Below are positions 11,253 through 24,366 of a stretch of DNA of 64,000 nucleotides, in pieces (position 1 is the first letter of the stretch; the number at the start of each line of letters is the position of its first letter). Below the pieces are notes generated by a model. That model did not search any database and was not told the DNA's origin. It saw nothing but the letters and a program-made list of their open reading frames with translations. Source of the stretch: Apostichopus japonicus (lineage: Eukaryota; Echinodermata; Holothuroidea; Aspidochirotida; Stichopodidae); contig NC_092579.1 in assembly GCF_037975245.1 (NCBI RefSeq), positions 10,039,001-10,103,000 on the forward strand, written 5' to 3'. Made by a program: the position numbers and the translations under genes.

Positions 11253-13290
11253 GCTTACCATCCCCTGAGCCCCCACCACCCTTGAAAAACTAAATCCTCT
11301 TATGTTTGCTATAATCTTTCTCAGAGTGGATAGAAAGTACATTTACAAGTTGCTACTTGTACATTATACCTGTGGTACAGGTCACAGTTAGCCCTTGGCA
11401 CTCGCATCAGCACATGTCCCAAAGACTGACATATGAACCTACGTTTGTCGTCGTCGTCAAAACGATCCCTCTAATAAATTGATTACCCGTCCATTTTCAT
11501 AACGTTTAAATGGAGTATGGAGACCAGGTGTTTAGTCTCTTTCACTTATTAAAAGCCCATGAACTAAACTCTAGAGCAGATCTTACAGTGTTTACAACAT
11601 GCTATAATAAAACTTGTCCCCCTCCAACACCTTGGGAGTGTGGTGCTAAGTGATTTGGGATTCCACCGGCGGCTGCCCACTCTCAGAAGAAGTAAACAAA
11701 GTAAATTCCTGACACGAGTCTATCCTGTCAAAGTGTGGCGGAGTTGATAACATGACACACTATATACAGTATCTGTATATTGTAATAACAACAGTATCTC
11801 CTGTTACCGGTGTCTAGACGTAACTGGTCTATACATTCTCCACTTCACATTTCCCGGCGTTACATAATTTATGTTTGGAATCTTTCAAGCTTTTTTTTTG
11901 TGTATTACTGGTGTTACTCTATAAGCTGGTGTATATTTCTCGATAAATAACTGTGGAACTCATTAATGTAGCTTGATACCTAGGTATGTTGCTACGTCAT
12001 GTCACCAGTGGTTGAAGGGGACGTATAATGACACAGAAGAGATACTGTACGTGACAGTGGCAACAAAGTTTCAAATCTATGTAGTCTGCAGTAGGTATTT
12101 GTGATTCTTGAACATTATTTGAAAAACAAAACGAAAAATGTTACGTTTGTCCAAATGTAGTTCAAACCCTGATGTAGACATTTCTGGTGAAAGAAAAGTG
12201 GTCACACATGCAGCACTGTATGTTCATCACAAAATGTAATATAAAGGATAGGTTGCTTTAATTCTCATACCTCAAATTTAGCAGGTTTATGTAAATTAAT
12301 CTTCTAAGCTTCCAAACTGGAAGAAATGGTTGCGATGTACTGATTGCATGTTTCTGTAGATATCTCTTACATGATTTACCATGCAAGATTATTATTAATC
12401 CATATTACACCTAGAAGTAATCTCTAAAAACAAGAAAAGCAAATTTTCTCTCCAGGGTGTATTGTCACAGAGCCTGCCTCCATCCTGGCTCACATTTCAC
12501 TTTTGTAACGTCGTAACCGAGGGAGCTTCGTTAAATGCTTAATACCATGGACCGACTGTTGATGTGTTCGTTTGAAACTTCATAGCGTGGGCCACACCGC
12601 ATAATTTATATAGAACATGTTACAATCTCTTTATGCGTCGTTAATGGGGAATGTATTAACGTTAACTTAAAAACAGATGGCGTGTCAAGTGCGGTGAACT
12701 TAGATCAAATGTATTTTAAGAGAACATGTGTTCAGTTAAGAAAGAGCGAAAAGAAATGTATCAAAATATTTAAAGCAGTGTTTTGCTTGGTTTGTCTGGC
12801 TTTAGTATGCGAAACTAAAAACTCTTTTCTGCTAGCTAGCCTTCCAAAATTAATGGTTAGTTTTCTTACTTTGTTAAGTACCTTTTTTTTAAGTAATTGA
12901 GGAAATTATCAGTACAAATTTGTTATAAATTGTATGACATTAATAGATTTTGGTTTAAATTGGATATTACTAATTACTAATACTAGTTAATTATAAAGTG
13001 TGTATTAAACTCAGCAGTACGTACAGTATGTCTGTTTCTGTGTGCACAGTGCTAATACAGCATATATACTAGTTGATAATACTACAGTAGTTGTTCCTTT
13101 AATGAATGCTATTCTGTCTCAGCTTAATGTTTGTAGCTCCTCGGGTGATATGTTACATAATGTGAGGGAATGCAGGGACAGTTGCACTAAAAGACAACTG
13201 TTTGATATTCAGGGGGGTCTTGACATCGAGTAGAGATGTTCATTAGATCCATTAACTTTAGTCAACGTACTTTAGCGTTCCAATAGCTAA
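11253..13290. other. Non-coding, no gene seen
   Basis: No protein-like frame and no clear repeat. AATAAA-type signals occur near 11473 and 11605, either of which could serve an unspliced Kir transcript, but neither is decisive. Confidence 0.4.
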
Positions 13291-13400
13291 TCCAAGGGTG
13301 GACAACCCGCTGCCCGCTCAGCACGGGCAGGCCGCAAGGACTTCTTTCGGGGCCTGTGAGATCTCAGTTTCAGGAAGCAACAAAACAAGATGAAATCTTA
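13291..13400 (+). mobile_element. Fragment of a hAT-type element (left end)
   Basis: The segment CCAAGGGTGGACAACCCGCT resembles the terminus of the complete element at 59290 (CAAGGGTGGGCAACC). It is followed by the GGCC/GCAAGG-rich sequence common just inside such ends. No matching right terminus was found downstream, so it looks truncated. Confidence 0.4.
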
Positions 13401-13440
13401 AGTCAATAGAGATATTCTTTGTAAGAAGTTCTGAGTTAAC

Positions 13441-13790
13441 TAATGTAAGGCTGGCTGTTGGTCCAGTTTGCAACTGAATTTTAGTCTTTTTCACCACTGT
13501 TACTTTAATGTGCTGGTAACAGATCAATGAAAGTTTGTTGCTTTTTTACATGAACATACTGTAGATACTCAGGTTGTCATATGACTAGGCTTCATACAGT
13601 ACATTAGCAGAGGTACTTAGCCTAGTACTTCTGTAGTCTGAATTGCATATATAACAAGTCTTGAGGGTAAATGTGAGGCTGCTGGTACCATTTGCAACAT
13701 AATTTTAGTCTTTTGTCTAAAGTATGTTACTTTGTAGTCATGGTAACAGGTGTTTTTAAAGGTACAGTATGTAAGTCTGTTGCTTTGAAC
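13441..13790 (+). repeat. Diverged tandem duplication, about 230-bp spacing
   Basis: A segment with GGCTG..GGT...TTTGCAAC..AATTTTAGTCTTTT and then GTTACTTT...TGGTAACAG near 13450-13520 recurs near 13677-13755 in the same order. The copies have many substitutions and short indels. Confidence 0.55.
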
Positions 13791-14044
13791 TACACCAGCT
13801 TAAACGTATTATTGGATATATCTTAAAACAAAACGATTTGAATGAGCGACGTTTTTCCTCCAGAGAAATTTCTCTTTGGTGGTATGATAGTAAAAATATT
13901 ATAAATCCTGAAAAAAAAGTCTATGCTTGTTTCTTCATAGAGTATCTTCTTCCATTAACACATGAAAGCTGTCATTTACGTTTATTTTGAAGTAAATAAA
14001 TTTAGTTTTAACTGTTAATTTTCTATTTCTTGCTTTCTTTGCAG

Positions 14045-14089
14045 GATCTGCAGAATTTAGTATTGAAAACTAAAAAGGAGGCATTTTGA
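14045..14089 (+). other. Candidate exon start after a strong 3' splice site
   Basis: A long pyrimidine tract ending TTTCTTGCTTTCTTTGCAG precedes 14045. The frame GAT CTG CAG ... GCA TTT TGA then gives only 14 codons. It could be a non-coding last exon of the Kir gene or a terminal exon of another gene. AATAAA-containing sequence follows near 14570. The evidence is one splice signal only. Confidence 0.25.
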
Positions 14090-15453
14090 ACTGGTTATTT
14101 TACAATGCACACACATGACGATATTGGAAGGCAATCCTGCGTACAAATTTATGCAGAATGTTACATTTTTGATGAGACAAACGGACAAAGAGAAAGTTGG
14201 AAAAATTCCAATAATTTTGGAGAATTTTAACCACAGTTTTGCAGTACACAATTCTGAAATTACTGCACAATACTATAGTTGTAAAAGACTGTGGGTTACA
14301 ATTTAAGAAGAAGACTTCCAAACGTTAGAAAGGAGTAAGCATTTTTAAAGTTTTGAACTTTTTTATCCGGTTTTCTTAAAAAAAGAAAAACCGGTTTCCT
14401 TTAAACATCTCTGTTATTAAACAAATATTTGCTGAGTTATGAAAGTGGAAGATGTTGTTATAAATTTGCATATTATGGTACTGTAGTTATTTCACGACAT
14501 TCCTGCTTGTATGGTACCTCATTATCATGTTTTATTAAGATATTTAAAAAAAATTGAGTATTAAAAAAATAAAAATAAATTATTCACAAAAAATGTCAAA
14601 ATTGGCTGGCTAAATCTTGAACCAATCTCATTAAAAACCAAGTGCCTTCTATTTATTCATTTCCAAAGTTTTTTGAGGGAATAATTTAAGAAACAGCCCT
14701 TGTTTTCCTACTAGGATTAATATTGAAAGGATCATGGTCCTAAAGTCATGACATGTTTACCAGTTAGAATGTAAAAAAATTGGTGCTTATTATTTAGGAC
14801 AACCAGCCATGTTTGAACGAAAGACACCCAGAGAGGGGAGGGGAGGGGTCACTTTTGGGTGCTCTAAATAAGACAATTAAGAAAGTTGTACAGCTAAATG
14901 TTGAATTGTTCATGTTAGTGAATACCTCTGTGGTTAACATGGCCATGCTATGAATATTTTTACACAGGATATGTAGTGTTAATATAAAGTGGAGAGTAAA
15001 CTGCAATACCTAACCAAAAAACCTAAAGCAATAGTGGTAAATTAATCTGTCAAAAGTTCATAGTTTGATACTTTTATCTTTGTGTTTTTTTTTAATGATT
15101 TTTGTAAGTAGTTTGAGTATTAAAGACAAGGGAGCCTAAATATGGACTGGCATGATTTCACGCAACAAACAATAGAAAACTAAATAAGCTATTTATGGTA
15201 TATCTTTGGCGGACAGTTTAGGAGCTTTTGGTGCTGTTTCAAGAGAGGGTTCGAGGGGTGGGTGGGATGATAATGCTGACACAAAGTTTGACAGAACATT
15301 TAATCGAAGTACACAAGGAGGAAGGAAATCGGGGATACCATCTTTTAATTCAGGATGCCCCTCTGTACCAGGGTGGTGACTTAACTTGATGAAGGGATTC
15401 TCTTGTTCAGCAAGGACTTTAATGACCTGTATCATCTGGAAGTGACAACCAAG

Positions 15454-15488
15454 ATGGCGGCTCACAGCAGAGTCCATTCCAAAACAGG
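15454..15488 (+). promoter_or_regulatory. AAGATGGCGGC (YY1-type) site, possible first exon
   Basis: AAGATGGCGGC at 15451-15461 matches the YY1-type motif often found at starts of TATA-less genes, where the ATG is sometimes the start codon. An open frame from this ATG runs 11 codons plus one base to a good donor, ACAG|GTGAGT, at 15488/15489. Joined to the exon at 31508, the frame stays open for 24 more codons to a TGA, which would make it a short upstream ORF of the gene at 31.5-46.7 kb. A minus-strand frame of 111 codons (15193-15528) overlaps it and may or may not be real. Confidence 0.3.
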
Positions 15489-17058
15489 TGAGTTTTATAT
15501 TTTGCTTCGTACTGTTCTCTCTCTTCATGAGTGAAGAGGAACAGAATCAGGATCAGGAGAATGCAATTGAAGTTCAATTGAGACTCAATTCATGTTGGCA
15601 TTTAGCATACTGTGATGACAGTACACTTTAAAGAACATATACACGTATACAAACCAACAGTTTATAACTAAAAAATTACTGGGAAATTAAAATACAGAAT
15701 TCATGTGTTTCTGTACTTTATAGATAATGTCATTGCTGTGTATTATAATTCTTAAGATTCCTTCTGGAAACTTTCTAGGCGCAAATCAAAGTAATTATAA
15801 GCCATGTGATGTGAAACACTGTAATACCAGTACTGTACCTGCTGAGCTACTAGCATGTCAAATTACGCACGTAGCAAACGACAACAGAAGTTAAAGGTCT
15901 CCTCTGAACCCCCCCCCCCACCTCCCCCCCCACCTCCCCTCTATTGTAGGGTTGGAGTTGCTGGGTATGATCCTCTTTTACATTGCAAGTTAACACCAAG
16001 CTGGGTTTTATGTAAACAGCCATAGTTACTTGGATAATTGGAATTGGTTTAAGCCAGTGATCAGGTGGACTTTAATTTACTGGAGCGCGTTAATGATGAA
16101 AAAGTTGGCGACAGACGCTGGACTTTTCGTATTTGATCGGGATGGTTAATTCTTCCCTCTTTAATAAAAGTCGAAAGAAACCGAAAGTTTATCTACTCTT
16201 ACAGTGGATCGTCAATATTAAACTTAACTTGATATTATCTCTGGTGAGACAACGTTGATAGGTCAAGGCCATAAAACTGCTTCAACTAACACTCGTGATC
16301 GTGTTTAGAATATGAGCCATTGTTTGCAGGTCACCCAGAAATATCATCAGACGACATGAAATAATACACATCTAGGGTAACGACGTTAAAGAGTTATTGT
16401 CTCAGGATTTAATCGAGGGACATGAAACAACAGTACATGGATTGTGTCAGTCATATACAAACACTAATGAATGTTTGTTTTATTACACGGTTATAAATAT
16501 TTGCTTTGTTCGTACACTGTTAAGTACACTTTGGGTCCCCTTATGGTGTACCTCTTTCATTGGCTCAATTTCAAGCTTTTCAGCGAGTCCCTGGGAGGCT
16601 GGTAATGTCACAGACAAGGCAGCTTCTGGATATATACTGTAGACTTGGCATCGAGCCAAACAGGCAGGAGAGGTAAACAATAGGTCTTGTTGGCCAACAC
16701 TTCACTTGGACTGGATTATAAATTGCCGAGTAAGCGTTTACCAATATGTTGCTCTCTTTCTGCTAATTTGCATTGGAAGGTTTTGTCATCAACTGTAATT
16801 GACAATATTGTGTGTAAACGTTCTTAATAGACAGTTAAGGAGAACCCGAAATGGTGTTATTTCTCTAGTGTGTGAGTCAAATCCAAATATAAGTTTACTT
16901 TAAAACTCAATGAAATTTAAAAAAAAATATGTTTCCTCTGAAGCTATAAGTAAAGTAAACATACATATTTAAGTTTCTATGCCTCAGAAATGTTGTGAAT
17001 GTCAAAATTAAGTCTTATGAACTCCCCAAGTAGGTTAATAAAATCTATGTGGGACACA

Positions 17059-17106
17059 CTCTTAGAGTTTGCTCTACCAGAGCTCTTAGAATTTGCTCTA
17101 CGAGAG
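17059..17106 (+). repeat. Two tandem 24-bp units
   Basis: CTCTTAGAGTTTGCTCTACC(AGAG) and CTCTTAGAATTTGCTCTACG(AGAG) lie head to tail with 22 of 24 positions identical. Each half contains the inverted elements CTCT and AGAG. Confidence 0.75.
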
Positions 17107-19174
17107 CATTCACCTTGCAGCTACGTGTACGTGCATTGCATCATGGTAGCTCAAGGTAAAAGATAGCTATCTTCTACTGTACTATCAAATGTGTTATGTT
17201 AATACAGTACATGGTGTGGGATTTAAAGTGATATGTGACTATACGTACCACCCATACCGATCTCCACGGATTAATTCTGCATGGTATATTCAGTCATTGC
17301 AACACTTTTTGTAAAAAACACACCCAAGAACTGTGACGACGCAAAGTTTGAAAGTAATTTGAACAGCTGCACACTGTTAAAAGAGTTTTAATATGATAGA
17401 GTAAAATTATCAGACTGTCCATATCTTAATATGGTAATTAATTAGTTTCCAAAAGGAGGGACAACTGATAAGGAAGACGTTAAAGAATGGGAGGGAGCAT
17501 CCACCTGACCCAAGGCATTGACGTCATTTCACACGACGAAATTTACTCACCTGTCAAGTACAGTACTTCTTGTACTGTGGACAAGCCATATGTTGGGGTT
17601 TTGTTTGAACATAATGTTGTCAGCTGTATTGGTTCGCATCTTTTTAGTTGACCCAAGTTTGAGATGTCCATGCAGTTTCTGCAGTGTAATGGTGGATTTG
17701 GGAGTCTGGTATTGATGTTGATGGGATATTAGGATAACTATGGTGTTAAAGGCACCGGACCTTTTGGGGGAATGAAGGTGAGGGGGGGGGGGGTGGTGGA
17801 TGATGATGATGATGAAGAATGGAGGTTAACAGGAAGTTAGAACAGGAAAGTGTAAATCATTCAAATTTCAGGGGGAGGAGGAGGGAGGAAAGGAGAGGAA
17901 GAATGAAAAATATTAACAGAATGAAGACATTTTAAGGTAAACTTAGGGATGACAAAAGTGGAAGTTAGAATAGGGGAGTTTGGGTCACGAAAGGGGCTTA
18001 TTAAAATACATATCTTTGCATAAAGTTACCACATGACTGATATAGTCGACCCTTGTGCAGTGACTCACAAAATTTTGGTTTGCCTGTCGAAACGTTTTCT
18101 CTGATCCTTAGTCCTGTAATATTCTGTTGGAAAGATTGTGGTTTGTGAAAGCTGGGCATAGTATACCTTTGGGGTACACTAGGTCTTACTGTAGGTTTTC
18201 CACATACAGTATACAGTTGAGTACACTAGGTCTAGGTAATCTTGAGTACCACATAACAGTAACTAGTGTCAAAAGATGAAATGGTTTTCACAGAGTAGAA
18301 GAATTGATACTCTTTGTGTAAGGAGGAATTTTAACATAATTTTAACATACGAGACTTGTGACCCACGTTTCCACCTAGATCATCTTGGAAAACCCTCACG
18401 TGGTGGATTTTTGTGGCCTGGGGAAGGGGTATATGGGGAGCAGCTATCCTGTCTTCAAAGAAACTTTTTGATTTAATTACAAGGTAGTTATAGTTGAAAA
18501 ATGGTGTTATATTTTGCAACTTTTGAAGTAATTTTTAGTCAGGTGTTGGCCACTTCCTTTTCCACAAGTATCTTTTTTTCAGTTTTCTTTTGGAATTTGT
18601 TAGACAACCCTTCAAGAATGGTTTTCGAGCAACCCCTAAGAGGGTCACCACACACAGCGTGAATACCGGGGGATTCAATTGATATATTCCATAAGTGTGT
18701 TATGTTAAAATACGAATATGAAAATACTCAGCAAGAGTCAAGGCAGTGCCTGAAACCCCCAGTAATACCCTGGTTCTGACACAGAATTCTGGGACAAGGC
18801 ACTACCCAGTTGCTATACCAATCATGTAAACTGAAAATTGTGTGTGGAGAAATGCAAAAGCCTTTGGGCTTTCTGGTTCAAGTGATGGAATGCATGAATT
18901 TGTGGCTTGGACCCTCTAGTTGCAATTACAGTATGCACTTACCAGATGTCGTGGGGAAGTACAATGACCAAACAGCTACTCTCCTAGAGTGAACCCTGTC
19001 AGGTTTTGATGGGCACTTTGCCTTGGGGATGATGTAAGCTCTGGGCCTTAGTTAGCTCAGCGGACCTACATCAGGGGATTTCGGACGTGTAACTGGTCGC
19101 TCTACTTTATGGAGGGATGTTTAGACATCGATAAATGCCCGCTCTTTCAGTTGTTTCGCGCTCGGAATGTCTGT

Positions 19175-19224
19175 TGACGTCAGAGTACGTAAAGGCCGAT
19201 GCTCAGAAAGGGAAAGGTATAAAA
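19175..19224 (+). promoter_or_regulatory. Candidate promoter: CRE plus TATA box
   Basis: A perfect CRE palindrome TGACGTCA (19175-19182) lies 35 bases upstream of TATAAAA (19218-19224) in the context AAGGTATAAAATG. The block 19140-19225 is also locally richer in CG dinucleotides than its surroundings. No coding exon is visible immediately downstream, so the target is unknown. Confidence 0.3.
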
Positions 19225-22215
19225 TGTGCCTCATTTATGCGTATCTGAACAGATCTGGGTTGCAAGGTTATTTATGTGCCATGGATGTTCACAGGCATTA
19301 GACTGTATACTTAATGAGAGATGTTGATACAACCACACAGTGACATAAAAGAGTTGTGTTTGTTTAATTATATATAATTCATTGACCTGGTCTGACATTT
19401 GCAATTATAATCATACTTGACATTGAATGTGTACGATGTTATTGATGGCTCTGGACTCTCTCTCTAAAGCTGGAGAGCTCTCCGTATTTGAGATCCCAAA
19501 CTCATGTGATAAGTTAGCTGTGATATACGCTATATAATTTAGTAAATAGAACTTCTATTTAGAAATCTTATTCTTTCCAGTATTTTCTGATTGGATTTTG
19601 ACTTGTCTAATGATATCAAAGGTTTTTACCATCATTTGCCAGTTATCTGTATAGGCAGGACCTTCATTTTGTACCTCTTGTCATAAGGATTTGTCTGCTT
19701 TCTGTGTACTTAAAAATGGGCTAATTTGCATATAACAGTCCTCCCGGAAGATTCCAAACTGGATATTTATTTTTGATACCAAAGATCATTGGTTGGGGTC
19801 TCATTGATACTAAGCTTAATACTCTATGCCTTGTCGCTCCATTGTAGCCACCAATACAAAGCAAGAAAGCAATTGAAATAACAAAAAAATGTGTCACACA
19901 AGTAAAAGGTATGAGCTTCTTTCATGTCATTCATGAATATTCATTTCAAACAGTTAAACAATGATGAGAAGAATTTCAATATATATATGCTTTCCGTATG
20001 CTTAATATTAACACTAGTACAGTATATATATATGAAAAGTGCCTGGATGACAAAATGTTGAGGATCAAACCAAATCTGTGAAGTACTTATTTTAAATGTC
20101 AAGTTATTCCGATATGACAAGAAATTCTGAGCGGATAATGCTTTGTTTGATCAATTGCTTCAATGCTATTTTACTATATAGGATACTTGGTAAAAGACTA
20201 AAAGTGTCAACCAAAGACACTACTTAGGTGCTTTAATAAGAATTAAGAGAATAGAAATGATTCCAAAGTGTTGTTTTCTTCTCCTTATTGATTGTAAACG
20301 AGCTACTTTAATCGTCACCTCGTTATTCCCTCTCATAGCTCGCAGGCTTACAGTTCTAGCCGTCAAGTCTCGTGACGTATTCACCCATCACTCCGGTTGC
20401 CATGGGGATGGGACAGAACCCCCTTCTGACATCTGGTAATCATAAATCTAATTGGTTGAGTGGCTCTTCCAACCTTCATGTTGCTATTTTAGAATGCCTC
20501 ATTACTGATCCTGACCTATCCATCTATCCTATCACAATTTAAAATCATATACCTCTGAAATGTCTCTAATGTCAGGAGAAAGTCTCAAATTCCTTGTGGT
20601 TTTTCTATCTGAGATCTGTATTGTTTATTACTGATGGAAGGTCTCACTTTGTGGTCTGGTTTATTTACCTCATCTTCTCTGGATCAATCTGATTTCATCC
20701 TAGCTCTATCAGCAAGCAGATCAACATGAGGTCTACCATGGTGCACCATATGTACAGTACAGTAGTAGTATTCACAGTATTTCAATTTTTCAAGTAGTCC
20801 CATTGCAGTTTATATATTGGTATATTTAAAATAGTTTTGCATACATGTACTGTACATCTGGACACAGTAGATTTTTCGTCAAACATACCCAGTTCAAGTA
20901 AAATTGGAAATAACTGTAATATTTCTTTTACCAAACCATTTTCTCTACAATTGAACAGTGATAAAGTTTGAATATCCCTTGTAATTTGTTGTTAAACCTC
21001 ACAGCCAGAGACATAACCAAGTCTAACAAGGGTACCTCCACTCAACAATGGACAATTTTGCATCTCTGGGGCTCCTTTGCATTTATTGGCTGGATTTAAC
21101 CATGGGTAAAATGTTCACCTTACTTTTTTACGACTCTATAAAAATAGCTCATATGCAGCAGTGTGGAGGCTGAACTGTCTAAATGGAGTTGTGATAAGCT
21201 CAGCAGCTGTCAGCAAGGTGTTGCCTCATATTCTCTCTGCTATCAGATGCCTTTAAAGCTTGTCATTAAGACAACACACAGAAACATTTGAAGACGTCAA
21301 ACTGCAGTCTCAGCGGAGCTGTTAAACCCCTAATGAATTCCCCTCGCCTAACTGCACAAAAGCTACCATAGTACTATGTAGGTCGAACTCTTGTGGAGAA
21401 GCAGCGGTCCAGGGTCCCTCACCCGAAGAAAGAACCCTAGACCAGGCAGGCCTGTCATATCTGCTTTGTGATTTTTTGTGACGTCTTTGGTTATCTCCAT
21501 CCCTGTGAACTGGCAACATGGGTAATGCTTTTATTTAGAAACCAATTAGTCACCAGCGGTGTCGCTCGTGCGTCTTCAAAGCTCTCGATCTTGAGTAGAG
21601 ACGGAGAGGCCTGTATCTCCGTAAACTATCAAAGTGGGACGTTGCTCTCTTTTTTAGAAGTCGTTCTCTGCTATCTGATACGAGATCTGTTGGCATTATT
21701 GACCTTCTACCGCCAAGCCCCAGTGGACTGGCATTGTAAGAATCTGGTTTACTGAGAATCAGTCATCACATGATCATTATGAAATGAAGGAAGGGATTAA
21801 GACTATCGATACATCATTCCCCCCTTTGGTGAGCCGTAAAAGACGAAACCAGTAATTTGTACTAGATGCAGTTAGCCTTTTAGTGAGCTTCCAATTTATC
21901 TTGCAAGTTTGTCATGGATGTCAACAACAGCATGATAGTACGGTGGTTCAGTGTCCGCCAAGCAGGGAGCAAAAAAACATTACAGAACGGGCAGTTTGGA
22001 CTTGTATAACATACAGTAATATGACATGTAGTGGTGGTCTTTAGAGGCTACCGTAGAAGTTAGTAGAATCTACATCTAGTAAATACAACAACATGCCAGC
22101 TATAACTAGGTATCTTAATCTAGAAGCACAAACTGATGAATATTGGCACTTTATAAATGTGCAGATATAAGGAAGAAAAGGTTGATGCATAAATTACATT
22201 AATTGTGGACACATA
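19225..22215. other. Non-coding, no gene seen
   Basis: No exon-like frame stands out. The plus-strand frame at 21468-21755 is open for 95 codons but has no recognisable motif, and I find no splice or start context that supports it. Confidence 0.35.
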
Positions 22216-24366
22216 CTACCAGTAGGGACAGATGTATACCCTTAACACCAACAGGGACATGTACACTCTTATCACAAACAGGACATGTATACTCTTATCA
22301 CTAACAGGGACATGTATACTCTTAACACCAACAGTGACATACATCTTAACACCAACAGGGACATGTATACTCTTATCATCGACAGGGACATGTATACTCT
22401 TATCACCAACAGGGACATGTACACTCTTATCACAAACAGGACATGTATACTCTTATCACTAACAGGGACATGTATACTCTTAACACCAACAGTGACATAC
22501 ATCTTAACACCAACAGGGACATGTATACTCTTATCATCGACAGGGACATCTATACTCTTATCACCAACAGGGATATGTATACTTTTATCACCAACAGGAA
22601 TATGTATACTCTTATCACTAACAGGGACATGTATACTCTTAACACCAACAGTGACATACATCTTAACACCAACAGGGACATGTATACTCTTATCATCGAC
22701 AGGGACATCTATACTCTTATCACCAACAGGGATATGTATACTTTTATCACCAACAGGAATATGTATACTCTTATCACCAACAGGGACATGTATACTCTTA
22801 TCACAAACAGGACATGTATACTCTTATCACTAACAGGGACATGTATACTCTTAACACCAACAGTGACATACATCTTAACACCAACAGGGACATGTATACT
22901 CTTATCATCGACAGGGACATCTATACTCTTATCACCAACAGGGATATGTATACTTTTATCACCAACAGGAATATGTATACTCTAATCACCAACAGGGACA
23001 TGTATACTCTTATCACAAACAGGACATGTATACTCTTATCACTAACAGGGACATGTATACTCTTAACACCAACAGTGACATACATCTTAACACCAACAGG
23101 GACATGTATACTCTTATCATCGACAGGGACATCTATACTCTTATCACCAACAGGGACATGTATACTTTTATCACCAACAGGAATATGTATACTCTTATCA
23201 CCAACAGGGACATGTATACTCTTAACACCAACAGGGACGTGTATACTGTTAACACCAACAGGGACATGTATACTCTTATCATCGACAGGGACATCTATAC
23301 TCTTATCACCAACAGGGACATGTATACTTTTATCACCAACAGGAATATGTATACTCTTATCACCAACAGGGACATGTATACTCTTAACACCAACAGGGAC
23401 GTGTATACTCTTAACACCAACAGGGACATGTATACTCTTACCACCAACAAGGACGTTTATACTCTTACCACCAACAGGGACATGTATACTCTTAACACCA
23501 ACAGTGACATGTATACTCTTATCACCAACAGGGACATGTATACTCTTATCACCAACAGGGACATGTATACTCTTATCACAAACAGGACATGTATATGCTT
23601 AACACCAACAGGGACATGTATACTCTTAACACCAACAGGGACATACATCTTAACACCAACAGGGACATGTATACTCTTATCATCGACAGGGACATCTATA
23701 CTCTTATCACCAACAGGGACATGTATACTTTTATCACCAACAGGAATATGTATACTCTTATCACCAACAGGGACATGTATACTCTTAACACCAACAGGGA
23801 CGTGTATACTCTTAACACCAACAGGGACATGTATACTCTTATCATCGACAGGGAGATCTATACTCTTATCACCAACAGGGACATGTATACTTTTATCACC
23901 AGCAGGAATATGTATACTCTTATCACCAACAGGGACATGTATACTCTTAACACCAACAGGGACGTGTATACTCTTAACACCAACAGGGACATGTATACTC
24001 TTACCACCAAGGACGTTTATACTCTTACCACCAACAGGGACATGTATACTCTTAACACCAACAGTGACATGTATACTCTTATCACCAACAGGGACATGTA
24101 TACTCTTATCACCAACAGGGACATGTATACTCTTAACACCAACAGGGATATGTATACTCTTAACACCAACAGGGAACATGTATACTCTTAACACCAACAG
24201 GGACATGTATACTCTTACCACCAACAAGGACGTTTATACTCTTACCACCAACAGGGACATGTATACTCTTAACACCAACAGTGACATGTATACTCTTATC
24301 ACTAACAGGGACATGTAAAGTCTTAACACCAACAAGGGACATGTTACTCTTACCACTGACATGGAC
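22216..24366 (+). repeat. 27-bp minisatellite, about 79 units, with higher-order repeats
   Basis: The consensus unit is CTCTTA(T/A)CACCAACAGGGA followed by CATGTATA (27 bp, some units 26 or 21). It runs almost without interruption for 2.15 kb. Variant units recur in blocks: 'ACAGTGACATACATCTTAAC' occurs at about 22331, 22489, 22648, 22860 and 23072 (spacing 158, 159, 212 and 212), and 'ATCATCGACAGGGA' also recurs at about 160-bp intervals. Block duplications therefore followed the initial amplification. Because 27 is a multiple of three and the unit lacks in-frame stops, several frames on both strands stay open. These are not treated as genes. Confidence 0.95.

Noticed and set aside
15193-15528. 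111-codon minus-strand frame with some protein-like composition
   Set aside because: No acceptor or start context supports it and no family is recognised. It overlaps the ATGGCGGC site on the other strand. Not excluded, but too weak to call.
19029-19075. TTAGTTAGCTCAGCGG as a tRNA or SINE head
   Set aside because: It resembles an A box, but no B box follows at the right distance and the flanks match neither SINE family.
22232-24318. Long open frames (up to 430 codons plus, 256 codons minus) in the 27-bp array
   Set aside because: They arise because a stop-free 27-bp unit keeps several frames open on both strands. No start context, splice site or known domain supports them.
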